NCBI GenBank assembly: GCA_038230275.1
Contig: JBBRNO010000010.1
Span: 1 to 64,000 of the forward strand
Direction of reading: 5' to 3'
DNA: 64,000 nt
Source: JANXXV01 sp038230275
GTDB lineage: Bacteria; Acidobacteriota; Terriglobia; Bryobacterales; Bryobacteraceae
Numbering within the stretch: the first letter of the stretch is position 1; every line of letters begins with the position of its first letter. This document shows positions 26,384 through 35,532 of this stretch, piece after piece. Position numbers and translations under genes: made by a program. Under the pieces are notes generated by a model. It was not told the DNA's origin. It saw only the letters and a list, made by a program, of their open reading frames with translations, and did no database searches.

Positions 26384-27375
26384 TGTACGAAACATTTTTC
26401 GGACTCACTCGCAATCCGTTCACGATGACGCCGGATCCAAGCGCGTTATTTCTTACGGTGGCGCATCGCGAGGCATTGGCCGGCTTGTCTTACGCAATCA
26501 TGCAGCGGAAGGGCTTTGTACTGCTGGTGGGCGAGGCTGGGACGGGGAAGACCACGCTGCTTCGCAGGCTTCTGGAAGTGGCGCGCGAAGCCAACGCGCA
26601 AACTTGCGTTGTATTGAATCCCACGCTCACTCCCGCTGAATTTCTCGAATTGCTGTTGTATAACTTCGGGATCAAAGAGTTTCCGGTAAGCAAGGCACGG
26701 CGCTTGATTTTGCTGGAAGAACTGCTGGTATCGGCGCATTTGGCAGGAAAAGCTCCAGTGCTTGTCATCGACGAGGCGCACAAGCTCAGTTTCGATGTCC
26801 TGGAAGAAATCCGGCTCTTGACGAACTTTGAGACCAAAGATCAGAAACTGCTCCAGATCGTTCTGGCGGGGCAGCCGGAACTGAATGAGATTTTCAACCG
26901 TCCGGAATTGTGGCAATTGAAACAGCGTGTGGCCATCCGTCTGCGAATCGATGCGCTTACACGGAAACAAGTGGACGATTATCTGGTCTACCGCTGGGTC
27001 AAAATCGGCGGCGCCCAGTTGCTTCCTTTCACCGATGATGCAATTGCATTGATCGTGAAATGGTCCAGGGGCATACCGCGGCTGATCAATTCGATCTGCG
27101 ACAACGCGCTGTTATTGGCGTTCAGTAACAACACTCGAGTCATTGGCCAGTGGATTATCCAGGAAGTTGTCCGGGATCTGGATCTGAAACCGGGTCCGGG
27201 ATTCGAACATACACCGAAGGTGGCTGAAATAAGCGAACCGAAGGCGCCGCCAGTTCCGGTGCCGATGCCCGAGGCGAAGGCCAGACCTGTTTCGTTTGCA
27301 ACGCTGGATCGATATACACGGCCAGAGCCCAAGCCATTTTTTCTGCAGCGATGGACTGCCCGGCTGCGAGCGTGA
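26383..27375 (+). CDS. ExeA/GspA-like AAA ATPase of the EPS system
   Basis: 330 residues, starting on the last base of the preceding stop (TAATG). MYETFFGLTRNPFTMTPDPS is the conserved opening of the ExeA-like ATPases associated with exosortase/PEP-CTERM EPS loci (TIGR03015 type). Walker A is GEAGTGKT (50-57), Walker B is VLVIDEAH (126-133), and the sensor region includes QIVLAGQPELNEIF and SRGIPRLINSICDNALLLAF. A Pro-rich tail of about 60 residues follows. The family has a genetic link to EPS secretion, but its mechanism is unresolved; it presumably couples ATP hydrolysis to assembly of the export complex at the inner membrane. Confidence 0.9.
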   Translation: MYETFFGLTRNPFTMTPDPSALFLTVAHREALAGLSYAIMQRKGFVLLVGEAGTGKTTLLRRLLEVAREANAQTCVVLNPTLTPAEFLELLLYNFGIKEFPVSKARRLILLEELLVSAHLAGKAPVLVIDEAHKLSFDVLEEIRLLTNFETKDQKLLQIVLAGQPELNEIFNRPELWQLKQRVAIRLRIDALTRKQVDDYLVYRWVKIGGAQLLPFTDDAIALIVKWSRGIPRLINSICDNALLLAFSNNTRVIGQWIIQEVVRDLDLKPGPGFEHTPKVAEISEPKAPPVPVPMPEAKARPVSFATLDRYTRPEPKPFFLQRWTARLRA

Positions 27376-27413
27376 ACATTAGAGCTTACTAAAGAAAACT
27401 TACCTTACCTATC

Positions 27414-28355
27414 ATGAGTCGCATCTACGAGGCACTAAGACAATCCGATAAATCGACCGAATGCTCCATCGCGGAGCTTATCGACGGGGATCAGACGGTG
27501 GACACCGATGATTCCGGCAAGACGGCGGTAGCGGAACCAAATCCGGAAATCCGCCCGGAATATGAAAAGCCGCTTCCGGAACCGGTTCCGATCTACGTGG
27601 GCACTCGCCAGTCTGGTGAGTACCGCGTGGTGGCGCAACGTTCTCATGCTCACGTCCCCATCATCGCTTTCGACGGTAGCGGAGGCCGAGCCGCCGAGCA
27701 GTACCGGATTCTACGGACGAATATCCTCCAGCATCCGAAGCACCCCACGATGATCGCGATCTCGAGCGCCGATCCTGGCGACGGGAAGACCATCACATCC
27801 ATTAATACCGCTGCAATCTTGGCGCTGAAGAGCGACTATCGCGTCCTGCTGGTGGATGCCGATCTTCGCCAGTGTAGCGTTGCGCCGGCTTTGGGAATTG
27901 AATCCGGCCCCGGTTTGGTGGGCGTCCTCGGCGGCGAATGTACGCTCGAGGAGGCCATTGTACAAATAGAGCAACTACCGAACCTCTACGTGCTCCCCTC
28001 CGGTCCGTTGTGCGCCAACCCGGTGGAGTTGCTGGACTCGGCATACTGTAACTCGGTGATTCAGCGGCTTCGCGATCGATTCGACTTCATCGTGGTCGAC
28101 ACGACGCCCACCGCGGCGGTAGCGGATTTCAAACTGGTTCTGCAATTCTGCGATGGAGTTCTGCTAGTGGTCAGGCCGGACCACACTAATCGCGAGTCCT
28201 TCACGCGTGCGCTACAAATTGAACCGCAGGGCAAAATTTTGGGTACGGTGCTCAACGGTTCCGAAGAATGGTTTCTATGGAAAGGGCAGGAACATTATCT
28301 GGCGTACTATGCCGAGAAGCAACCGAAGAAGTCATTTTGGAATCGACGCCGGTAA
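27414..28355 (+). CDS. CpsD/CapB-type bacterial tyrosine kinase
   Basis: 313 residues with a disordered N-terminal 80 residues. The BY-kinase motifs are: Walker A SADPGDGKT (118-126), Walker A' VLLVDADLR (144-152) and Walker B FIVVDTTP. The position before the catalytic kinase loop is RAAEQYRILRTNI, the conserved activator helix motif. The C-terminal tail has a short tyrosine cluster (HYLAYYAEK) that could be the autophosphorylation site. It works with the GumC-like protein, whose cytoplasmic end activates such kinases, and its cycle of phosphorylation controls polymer length and export. The cognate phosphatase could be the LMW-phosphatase domain encoded at 47781-49538. Confidence 0.9.
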   Translation: MSRIYEALRQSDKSTECSIAELIDGDQTVDTDDSGKTAVAEPNPEIRPEYEKPLPEPVPIYVGTRQSGEYRVVAQRSHAHVPIIAFDGSGGRAAEQYRILRTNILQHPKHPTMIAISSADPGDGKTITSINTAAILALKSDYRVLLVDADLRQCSVAPALGIESGPGLVGVLGGECTLEEAIVQIEQLPNLYVLPSGPLCANPVELLDSAYCNSVIQRLRDRFDFIVVDTTPTAAVADFKLVLQFCDGVLLVVRPDHTNRESFTRALQIEPQGKILGTVLNGSEEWFLWKGQEHYLAYYAEKQPKKSFWNRRR

Positions 28356-28416
28356 CGGCAACTAATTGATTTTTAATACACTTAAATCATTTAGCTGTAA
28401 GGAAAAGGGCGAAGCT

Positions 28417-28953
28417 ATGTCCACACTCAAACTTCAAACCCAGTGGTACGCCGTCCAGACGAAATCTAATTTCGAAAAGCTAGTCACCCGCGAGCTAAGT
28501 GCGAAGGGCATTGAGAACTACTGCCCCACATTGGAAGAACTTCACCAATGGGCGGATCGCAAGAAGGCCGTGCAACGGCCGGTTTTTCCAGGGTATATAT
28601 TTGTTCGTTTTGTCGATATGGATGGGACGCGCCAACTAGTCCGGCAAACCAACGGAGCTGTGCGTATTCTTGGCAATGCCGAAAAAATTGAAGCAGTGCC
28701 CGACTCCGAGATTGATTCCATCCAGCGACTTCTTAAGAGTGGCCATACCTGCTTTTCCCACCCTTTTCTTCAGGAAGGGATGCTGGTTCGCGTGAAGCGC
28801 GGAGCGTTAAGGGGCATCGAGGGAAAGCTGGTTCGGGTGAAAAACCAGACCCGCCTGGTGCTGTCGGTGAACCTGCTGTGTAACTCAATTGCTGTGGAAG
28901 TAGACGCAACTAACGTAGAACCTGTCCGCGCCAGTTTTCGACCTGTAGCATAA
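28417..28953 (+). CDS. NusG-like transcription antiterminator (UpxY/RfaH type)
   Basis: 178 residues from ATG 28417; an upstream frame extension of 17 codons has no family match. The NGN domain runs from about 8 to 110 (WYAVQTKSNFEKLVTRELSA, RPVFPGYIFVRF) and a KOW domain from about 120 to 165 (LQEGMLVRVKRGALRGIEGK). Specialised NusG paralogues such as RfaH, LoaP and Bacteroides UpxY are encoded inside the polysaccharide operons they help RNA polymerase to complete. Its place between the export genes and about 25 kb of biosynthetic genes suits that role. It is followed after nine bases by a small HTH gene. Confidence 0.88.
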   Translation: MSTLKLQTQWYAVQTKSNFEKLVTRELSAKGIENYCPTLEELHQWADRKKAVQRPVFPGYIFVRFVDMDGTRQLVRQTNGAVRILGNAEKIEAVPDSEIDSIQRLLKSGHTCFSHPFLQEGMLVRVKRGALRGIEGKLVRVKNQTRLVLSVNLLCNSIAVEVDATNVEPVRASFRPVA

Positions 28954-28962
28954 GCCACTCTC

Positions 28963-29208
28963 ATGTATCCAAACCTAAAGTTGCAACTTTGGACCTCCGG
29001 GCTCCGCCAAAATCGCCTTGCGAGAATGTTGAACATGGATGAGACGACGTTGAGTAGAATTGTCAACGGTTTTCGTGAACCCAGCTCAGAATTACAGACA
29101 AATATCGCGGGACTGCTGAAGTGCGACGTAGATTGGCTGTTCAAACGGCAGGATACCGCTTCGGAAAGGACTGCTGACGATGGCCATAGCAGTGTTGCAA
29201 GACCGTAA
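28963..29208 (+). CDS. Small XRE-type helix-turn-helix protein
   Basis: 81 residues beginning MYPNLKLQLW. The central part (QNRLARMLNMDETTLSRIVN, followed by GFREPSSELQTNIAGLLK) is a Cro/C1-type HTH covering about residues 16-60, with the second helix ALNMDETTLSR-like and the recognition helix at TLSRIVNGFR. No sensor domain is present. It sits nine bases after the NusG-like gene, and its end overlaps the next gene by 29 bases, so it is co-translated with EPS functions. It could be a local repressor or activator of the locus, but the target is unknown. Confidence 0.75.
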   Translation: MYPNLKLQLWTSGLRQNRLARMLNMDETTLSRIVNGFREPSSELQTNIAGLLKCDVDWLFKRQDTASERTADDGHSSVARP

Positions 29209-30310
29209 GGTCACTGTCGCGGTCCATCCATGGTCGGCGTGGAAGCAGGTATCACCCTCATGGTCTGAACTGTTAGTAGTTTCCGGGTGCTCCTCATTCT
29301 CCTTGTCGGAGACCTGGGTGGAGACGTGGCTGGAAGTATTCGGACGGCAGCTCCAGCCGTCCATTCTAATTTTCGAAGGCGAAGGTCAAGTGGTGGGTGC
29401 CTGCCTGTTGGCGAACGCGAAAACACCGCACGCGATCCTGCGCATTAAGCGGTTGTCGCTAAACGCCTGCGGGGAACCAGGCGCGGACACAACCTACGCG
29501 GAGTATAACGACATTCTCAGCAGGCCGGGTTGGGAGTCATCGGTAGCGGAGGCGCTGTTTGAAGAGCTTGCGATCCGGAAGTGGGACGAGATAGCTCTGG
29601 AAGGATTTTCCGGCGGGCCAGCCTACCGGATCCTGAAGGAAAAGTTCGCGGATCTGAAATTCGATGAAGTCCAGCATCCCAGCTACTACGTGGATCTGGC
29701 GTCAATTCGCGAGTCCGGCATGGACTTCGAGATGACGCTGGGGAAGACGAGCAGGAAGCACTTGCGCCAGAACATTCGCCGCTATTCCGCCCTGGGGGAT
29801 CTCCGCTTGGAGCCCGCGCGCAATCTGACCGAGGCTTTGGCGATGCTGGAAGAACTCGGCGATCTGAGCCAGAAGCGTTGGGCCAGCCGCGGACGGTTCG
29901 GGATTTTCACTTCCGAGCGATTTCGCGCGTTTCATCGCATATTAATCGAGAAGTCGTTCCCGCGCGGGACCGTGCAGCTGCTGCGAGTCTCGGCAGGTGG
30001 TCAAACGGTGGGCTTGGTCTATAATCTGATCCATCGCGGGCGAGTTTATTTTTATCAGTGCGGGTATCACTACGGTCCCGATAAGCGCCTCAGTCCTGGG
30101 ACCGTCACCTTGTCCCAGGCCATTCAGTATTGCCTCGAACAAGGCTATGCCGACTACGACTTCCTGTCCGGACAAAGCAGTTACAAACAGTGGTTATCCA
30201 CGGGATCGCGCACTTTGAGTTGGGTCGTCATCCGCCGGCCACGCTTGCGGTTGCAACTGCTCGACGGTCTCCGCAGAATCAAGCTGCAACTGACAACAGT
30301 CAATAACTAA
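29180..30310 (+). CDS. FemAB/CelD-like GNAT acyltransferase
   Basis: 376 residues with the layout of the BioF2/FemAB-like acyltransferases: an N-terminal domain with SLSETWVETWLEVFGRQLQP, the junction TLGKTSRKHLRQNIRRYSAL, and a C-terminal GNAT half with GGQTVGLVYNLIHRGRVYFY and LSQAIQYCLEQGYADYDFLS. Proteins of this kind are constant members of exosortase-type EPS loci (TIGR03019 group), where they are thought to modify the polymer or a lipid-linked precursor. The first 29 bases overlap the HTH gene, and the deacetylase follows after seven bases. It is distinct from the FemAB-like genes at 19605 and 51107. Confidence 0.82.
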   Translation: MAIAVLQDRKVTVAVHPWSAWKQVSPSWSELLVVSGCSSFSLSETWVETWLEVFGRQLQPSILIFEGEGQVVGACLLANAKTPHAILRIKRLSLNACGEPGADTTYAEYNDILSRPGWESSVAEALFEELAIRKWDEIALEGFSGGPAYRILKEKFADLKFDEVQHPSYYVDLASIRESGMDFEMTLGKTSRKHLRQNIRRYSALGDLRLEPARNLTEALAMLEELGDLSQKRWASRGRFGIFTSERFRAFHRILIEKSFPRGTVQLLRVSAGGQTVGLVYNLIHRGRVYFYQCGYHYGPDKRLSPGTVTLSQAIQYCLEQGYADYDFLSGQSSYKQWLSTGSRTLSWVVIRRPRLRLQLLDGLRRIKLQLTTVNN

Positions 30311-30317
30311 TCCATCC

Positions 30318-31397
30318 ATGCCATTGATTTCCAAAACCGACGTAGGGGAAGCACTGCTTGCCTCGCACCCCGAGTCCCGGTCAGATAGCCAAGTCAAGCC
30401 CGGTGCCAGGTTACGCCCGGCGGTCCGTTGGCTCTGGATTCAATTTCTGAAAGTATCCGGCTGTTTCTGGTGGGCAAAACGGTCGCTGCGCCGGCGCGGA
30501 GCTACCGTGGTTCTGGCGTTCCATCGGGTTCTGGATGACTATAGTTTCGACCATACCGGAAGCCTGCCAGGCATTGTGCTCCGTGAAAAAACGTTCGACA
30601 ACCTCGCCAAATATGTATCCGAATGCTACGAAGCGGTCGGCGCGACTGAGGTGATACCTGGTGCCGCCGCCAGCAAACTCCGTTTCGTGATCACTTTTGA
30701 CGACGGGTGGTCGGACAATCTCGGCCATGCCCTGCCGATTGCACGCAGATATCGGATTCCCTTCATTGTGTTTGTCTGCCCGGGCCTGGACGGGGCCAAC
30801 GCGCCGTTCTGGCCCGAACAAGTGATCGGCGATCTCAAATCGTCCAGTCACTCGCTCACAGCGGCACAGGTTAATTCCATGATTGAAGGCCTGAAGCGCA
30901 TTCGCGAGGACGAACGGGGACAACGGATTGCTGAAGTATTACACAGCTATGGAGTTAACGCCGGATCGGCCCGGCCCTTCAACGGCGACAGCACTCTCTC
31001 CATGAAAGAAATCGCTGAGATGCACGGGGACGGGGTTGCGATCGGGTCCCACACGAACACCCACCAGATCCTCACCGGTGTATCGCCGGATGCGGTGCGT
31101 CAGGAAGTTCGAAAATCGAAAGGTGCAATCGAGAACGCGCTCGGTGGTGAGTGCAAAGCATTTGCCTATCCGAACGGAAACTGGTCGCCGGAAATCAAGC
31201 ATATCCTCGCCGAGGAAGGCATCGAATTAGCATTCACCACGGAAGTGGGAGCGTGGACGGCGACGTCCGACCCTCTCTCGATTCCCAGGGTGAACGTCTC
31301 AGAAAGCAACGTGGTGGGCTGGAACGGCGAGTTCTCTGGCGCCATGTTCGACTACAGCACGATTTGGCGCGCTTGGCGCGGCACGGTAAAGCGCTAA
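30318..31397 (+). CDS. Polysaccharide deacetylase (NodB family)
   Basis: 359 residues. The NodB homology domain is visible from about residue 55. Motif 1 is FVITFDDGWSDN, where the first Asp is the catalytic base and the second a zinc ligand. Motif 2 is IGSHTNTH, with the two zinc-binding His. The late motifs are CKAFAYPNGNWSP and LAFTTEVG. There is no signal peptide; the N-terminal 45 residues are polar, so it is probably cytoplasmic or membrane-associated. The likely job is removing N-acetyl groups from a hexosamine of the EPS repeat or its precursor, which would supply free amines for the FemAB-like acyltransferases next to it. The glycosyltransferase gene follows four bases after its stop. 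Confidence 0.88.
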   Translation: MPLISKTDVGEALLASHPESRSDSQVKPGARLRPAVRWLWIQFLKVSGCFWWAKRSLRRRGATVVLAFHRVLDDYSFDHTGSLPGIVLREKTFDNLAKYVSECYEAVGATEVIPGAAASKLRFVITFDDGWSDNLGHALPIARRYRIPFIVFVCPGLDGANAPFWPEQVIGDLKSSSHSLTAAQVNSMIEGLKRIREDERGQRIAEVLHSYGVNAGSARPFNGDSTLSMKEIAEMHGDGVAIGSHTNTHQILTGVSPDAVRQEVRKSKGAIENALGGECKAFAYPNGNWSPEIKHILAEEGIELAFTTEVGAWTATSDPLSIPRVNVSESNVVGWNGEFSGAMFDYSTIWRAWRGTVKR

Positions 31398-31401
31398 CAT
31401 C

Positions 31402-32559
31402 ATGACGGTACTTCAACTCATCAGCAGCGAAGGATTGTATGGCGCGGAGAGTATGCTCATCGCGCTATCGCAGGCTCTCATCCGCAAAGGCCACCAGGTA
31501 GTGATCGGGGTATTCCAGGACTCGCGCTCTCCGCACACAGAGGTGGGCGAGTTTGCCAAAAAGCTGGGACTAACAGTAAAGCTGATTCCTTGCAACGGCC
31601 GATGGGATTTCAAGACGGTGGCGGAAATCCGTAACCTGCTGGAGACTTTTGGCGTTGAGATTCTGCATGCGCATGGCTACAAAGCCGACCTTTACGGTTA
31701 CGCAGCTTCGTGTTCTTACGATACGGTTCTCGTTTCCACCTGTCACAACTGGCCCAGCAAGCGACTGATGATGAAGATGTACGCCGCACTGGACCGGTTG
31801 GTCTTGCGCGCTTTCCATCGGGTAGCGACACCGTCTCCACTGGTGGCGGGGATTCTGAAACGATCCGGCATCGATGCCAGCAAACTCGCCTGGATTGGCA
31901 ATGGCGTCGACATTCAACGGTTCGCGACAGCTTTGCCCACGCTCGCGAATGAAAGCGCGCGCCTCCGCGGCAAGGTCATTGGTTTCGTGGGCCGCCTGGT
32001 CGCAGGCAAGGGCGGCGAAGTGCTGCTAGGCGCGGCGAAAAAGGTGATTGCCGTCCATCCGGCCGCAACCTTCGTCTTTGTTGGCGAAGGACCGCTGCGA
32101 AGCGATTGGGAAGCAATGGCAACCAGTCTTGGTGTTGCGGATAACGTGGTTTTCACCGGGGCCCGCAATGATATGCCGGGGGTCTATGCCTCTTTCGACA
32201 TGCTGGTGCTGCCCTCGTTTGAGGAAGCAATGCCGATGTGCGTGATAGAAGGGATGGCGGCCGGCAAGCCGGTAATCGCCACTCCAGTGGGTGCTATTCC
32301 GGAGCTGGTCCTCCCAGGAACGACTGGATCGCTAGTGGAACCTGGAGACGCTTACGGGCTGGCAACGGCCATCTTAAAGCTGCTGGCAAATCCAGAGAAG
32401 GCCCGGCAATTGGGCGAAAATGCGGCGCTGCACGTGCAACGGAATTTCTCAGCCGACGCCATGGCGCAAAAATACATCGATCTTTACCAACAAGCACTGA
32501 ACGCTCGCTGGAAGGGTCCGCTCGAGTCCGCGCCGAATCCAGCTTTTGGCTCAAAGTGA
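31402..32559 (+). CDS. GT4-family glycosyltransferase
   Basis: 385 residues with the GT-B fold of family GT4. The N-terminal acceptor domain begins MTVLQLISSEGLYGAESMLI. The C-terminal donor domain has IGFVGRLVAGKGGEVLLGA and the sugar-nucleotide E-x7-E-like motif PSFEEAMPMCVIEGMAAGKP. It transfers a sugar from an NDP donor to the growing lipid-linked repeat on the cytoplasmic side of the membrane. The sugar cannot be named. It is packed between the deacetylase and the GT2 gene on the same strand. Confidence 0.88.
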   Translation: MTVLQLISSEGLYGAESMLIALSQALIRKGHQVVIGVFQDSRSPHTEVGEFAKKLGLTVKLIPCNGRWDFKTVAEIRNLLETFGVEILHAHGYKADLYGYAASCSYDTVLVSTCHNWPSKRLMMKMYAALDRLVLRAFHRVATPSPLVAGILKRSGIDASKLAWIGNGVDIQRFATALPTLANESARLRGKVIGFVGRLVAGKGGEVLLGAAKKVIAVHPAATFVFVGEGPLRSDWEAMATSLGVADNVVFTGARNDMPGVYASFDMLVLPSFEEAMPMCVIEGMAAGKPVIATPVGAIPELVLPGTTGSLVEPGDAYGLATAILKLLANPEKARQLGENAALHVQRNFSADAMAQKYIDLYQQALNARWKGPLESAPNPAFGSK

Positions 32560-32581
32560 ACTTCCAAATAAACAATTCTAA

Positions 32582-33652
32582 ATGAATAATCAAGCAGATA
32601 TTCGTATTTCCATCATCGTGGCGTGCCGAAATGAAATCCGCCACATCCGCCCTTTGGTGGATTCCCTCCTGGCCCAGGATTTCGGCGGCATGAACTGGGA
32701 GGCGGTCATTGCCGACGGAATGAGCACCGACGGTACCCGCGAGTCTCTGGACCACTACGCCGCCCGGCATTCCAACCTCCGCGTGATCTCGAACACCGGC
32801 CGGATTGTCTCCACCGGACTGAACGAGGCGATTCGATCCGCGCGGGGAGAATTTATCCTGCGGATGGATGCGCACACCGTTTATGCTCCGGATTACTGCC
32901 GGCGCTGCGTAGAAACCCTCATCAGCACCGGCGCGGCCAATGTTGGCGGCGCGGCAAGAACCAGAGTGACAGGCATGATCCCGCAGGCAATCGCGGCGGC
33001 ATATCATTCGCGGTTTTCCACTGGCGGAGCACGGTTCCACGACCCGGAGTATGAGGGCCCTGCGGATACCGTACCCTATGGCTGCTGGCGGAAGGAAACG
33101 TTCGCGCGAATTGGGATGTTTGACGAAAATTTGGTGCGAAACCAGGATGACGAGCTAAACCTAAGATTAGTCCGGTCTGGCGGCGGGATATGGCAGAGCC
33201 GGGCGATTCTCTCCTGGTACACGCCCCGTGCCACGTTTTCTGGGTTGTTTCACCAATACTTCCAGTACGGTTTCTGGAAAGTGGCGGTGATCAGGAAACA
33301 CCGGATTCCAGGCTCTTTGCGGCACCTCATTCCCGCTGGGTTCGCTCTGGCAAACATCGTACTTTTGTTGGGAATATTGATCACTGCGGTGGTTCAGGCG
33401 AAGCTAAGCTTCGCGGTCGCCGCGACACTGTGGCTGGCGATGGCGGCTGCTTATGCGCTGACTGGCTTCATCGCCTCGGCAGCGGCTGCCCGGGACCACG
33501 GCGGATGGAAGACGCTTCCGTTCATCCAGGTGGCCTTCGCCACTTACCACTTTTCCTACGGATTGGGTTTTCTGAGCGGGCTGTTTTGGTTTGGCTCGAA
33601 ACCTGCAAACAAATTGTCAACAAACTCGGTTTTTGCCCGGATTACGCGTTAA
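32582..33652 (+). CDS. ExoA-like GT2 glycosyltransferase with membrane helices
   Basis: 356 residues. The N-terminal GT-A domain has ISIIVACRNEIRHIRPLVDS, the DGMSTDGT nucleotide-binding motif, RMDAHTVYAPDYC in place of the usual DXD and, further on, NQDDELNLRLVRSGGGIWQS. Three or four C-terminal hydrophobic segments (LANIVLLLGILITAVVQA, VAATLWLAMAAAYALTGFIA) anchor it in the inner membrane. This is the layout of Rhizobium ExoA, which adds beta-glucose to the lipid-linked succinoglycan precursor. The sugar specificity here is unknown. Confidence 0.85.
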   Translation: MNNQADIRISIIVACRNEIRHIRPLVDSLLAQDFGGMNWEAVIADGMSTDGTRESLDHYAARHSNLRVISNTGRIVSTGLNEAIRSARGEFILRMDAHTVYAPDYCRRCVETLISTGAANVGGAARTRVTGMIPQAIAAAYHSRFSTGGARFHDPEYEGPADTVPYGCWRKETFARIGMFDENLVRNQDDELNLRLVRSGGGIWQSRAILSWYTPRATFSGLFHQYFQYGFWKVAVIRKHRIPGSLRHLIPAGFALANIVLLLGILITAVVQAKLSFAVAATLWLAMAAAYALTGFIASAAAARDHGGWKTLPFIQVAFATYHFSYGLGFLSGLFWFGSKPANKLSTNSVFARITR

Positions 33653-33683
33653 GAAACATAAGAAACATATTTTGAAACTTTTC

Positions 33684-34325
33684 ATGAGGCGTTCCCTTGA
33701 CATCCTGCTCTCCACCGCGGCGCTTTTGGTCCTGAGCCCGCTATTGCTGGTGGTGGCGGTGGCGGTGATGTTGGATTCCGGCGGCGGCGCGTTTTATCTG
33801 GCGCGGCGTTCGGGCAAAGCCGGGAAGACGTTCCGTATGTGGAAATTCCGGACAATGGTTACTGGAGCCGCAAAACTGGGCGCCATCACCGGCCGGGGAG
33901 ACGCGAGAATCACCCGTATGGGAAGGATTCTGCGGGCCTCCAAGATTGACGAGTTGCCGCAGTTCATCAATGTGTTGATGGGGCAGATGAGTTTGGTTGG
34001 TCCGCGTCCAGAGTCGCCTGAAATCGTGGCGCTGTACACGCCCGAACAACGCAAGGTGCTGGCAGCGAAGCCGGGCGTAACCGGCCGGGTGCAGCTGGAT
34101 TCGGGTGAAGAATCCGATCAGATTCCGATGGGCGTCCACGCAGACGATTACTATGTTCAGCATTTAATGAACCGCAAGATTCAGACAGACCTCTCGTATT
34201 TGAGTGGTCGAACGCTTTTGTCGGACACAAAAATTCTTATGGAAACCGCTGTATATATACTGCATTCTTTAATTCGATTGACAACAAAAAAACAGATTGG
34301 ACAAGACGTGAAGGAGGTGCTTTGA
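33684..34325 (+). CDS. Initiating sugar-1-phosphate transferase (PglC/WcaJ family)
   Basis: About 213 residues from ATG 33684; a TTG at 33672 adds four residues and is possible. One membrane helix (ILLSTAALLVLSPLLLVVAV) precedes the bacterial sugar transferase domain: FRMWKFRTM, RILRASKIDELPQFINVLMG, MSLVGPRPESPE and KPGVTGRVQ. The short form with one membrane segment resembles PglC rather than five-helix WcaJ/WbaP. It starts the repeat unit by moving a sugar phosphate onto undecaprenyl phosphate. The next two genes make a 4-amino-4,6-dideoxy-HexNAc nucleotide, which would be its natural substrate. The aminotransferase gene begins two bases after the stop. Confidence 0.88.
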   Translation: MRRSLDILLSTAALLVLSPLLLVVAVAVMLDSGGGAFYLARRSGKAGKTFRMWKFRTMVTGAAKLGAITGRGDARITRMGRILRASKIDELPQFINVLMGQMSLVGPRPESPEIVALYTPEQRKVLAAKPGVTGRVQLDSGEESDQIPMGVHADDYYVQHLMNRKIQTDLSYLSGRTLLSDTKILMETAVYILHSLIRLTTKKQIGQDVKEVL

Positions 34326-34326
34326 A

Positions 34327-35532
34327 ATGGTTGAAGTCCCGTTCCACCGGCCAAGTATCGGTCAGGAAGAAATTAACGAGGTTGTAGACACGATGCAGTC
34401 GGGCTGGTTGACAACCGGTCCCAAAACGATGCGGTTTGAGGCCGATTTCCGGGAAAAGCTCGGCGTGCCGCACGCCCTGGCGGTAAATTCGTGCACCGCT
34501 GGATTGCACTTGGCGCTGGCCGCGCTGAACATCGGCCCTGGCGCTGAAGTCATCACTACGCCGCTCACCTTCTGCGCTACCGTCAACGTGATCCTGCACA
34601 TGGGCGCGACTCCTGTGCTGGCAGACATCGGCCCGGACGGAAACATCGATCCGGCATCAGTGGAATCACGCATCACGGAAAACACACGCGCCATCATTCC
34701 CGTTCATTTCGCCGGACTTCCAGTGGAGATGGACGCGATCTGGGACATCGCCAGGCGGCATCGCCTATATGTGATTGAAGACTGCGCGCATGCCATCGGC
34801 GCTACCTATCGCGGCTGGCCGATCGGTGCGGGAAATCCGGAAATGGGCAACTACAGCGACGCGGCTGCCTTTAGTTTCTACGCCACCAAGAACATGACTA
34901 CCGGCGAGGGCGGCATGGTGACATCGCATGACGCGGCGCTGGCCGAGGCGATGAAAGTGCTTTGCTTGCACGGCATCAGCAAGGATGCCTGGAATCGCTA
35001 CTCCGATAAGGGAAACTGGTTCTACGAAGTGCTGCGGCCAGGGTTTAAATACAACCTGAGCGACCTGCAGTCGGCCATCGGAATTCATCAGCTAAAGAAG
35101 CTGGACGGCTTTACCGCCGCACGCACGCAATTTGCGCGGCTGTACAACGAATTGTTCGCCGGTGTGGATGAATTTCAAGTGCCCGCCGACAAAGCGCACT
35201 GCCGCCACGCCTGGCATCTCTATGTTCTGCGTCTGAATCTGGAAAAAGTGGGAATCAGCCGCGACGAATTTATCACCTGCATGCGGGAAAAGGGCATCGG
35301 TACCAGCGTCCATTTCATCCCGATCCCGCTGCATCCTTTTTTTGCTCCCTATGCGCACCGGGCGGAAAATCACTGCCCGCAGGCATTGGCGTTGTATCCA
35401 AGAATCGTTTCGTTGCCGTTGTTCCCGGGAATGACGGAAGAACAAGTGCGGTATGTTGCGGAAACCGCCAAGACAATCATTCATAAGACGAAGAAGGTCA
35501 AGCAGATGCCCGTGCTCGTTGGAGGAAAGTAA
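34327..35532 (+). CDS. DegT/DnrJ/EryC1/StrS sugar aminotransferase (PglE-like)
   Basis: 401 residues, ATG 34327 behind AAGGAGG. Typical motifs: SGWLTTGPKTMRFEADF, the PLP phosphate-binding SCTAGLHLAL, DCAHAIGATYRG and the Schiff-base lysine in FYATKNMTTGEGGMV (Lys188). The enzyme moves an amino group from glutamate to the C4 keto group of a nucleotide sugar. The adjacent gene at 35533 encodes the 4,6-dehydratase that makes such a 4-keto-6-deoxy sugar, and the gene before it encodes a PglC-like transferase. The trio matches the bacillosamine-type pathway except that no PglD-like acetyltransferase is present. Confidence 0.9.
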   Translation: MVEVPFHRPSIGQEEINEVVDTMQSGWLTTGPKTMRFEADFREKLGVPHALAVNSCTAGLHLALAALNIGPGAEVITTPLTFCATVNVILHMGATPVLADIGPDGNIDPASVESRITENTRAIIPVHFAGLPVEMDAIWDIARRHRLYVIEDCAHAIGATYRGWPIGAGNPEMGNYSDAAAFSFYATKNMTTGEGGMVTSHDAALAEAMKVLCLHGISKDAWNRYSDKGNWFYEVLRPGFKYNLSDLQSAIGIHQLKKLDGFTAARTQFARLYNELFAGVDEFQVPADKAHCRHAWHLYVLRLNLEKVGISRDEFITCMREKGIGTSVHFIPIPLHPFFAPYAHRAENHCPQALALYPRIVSLPLFPGMTEEQVRYVAETAKTIIHKTKKVKQMPVLVGGK

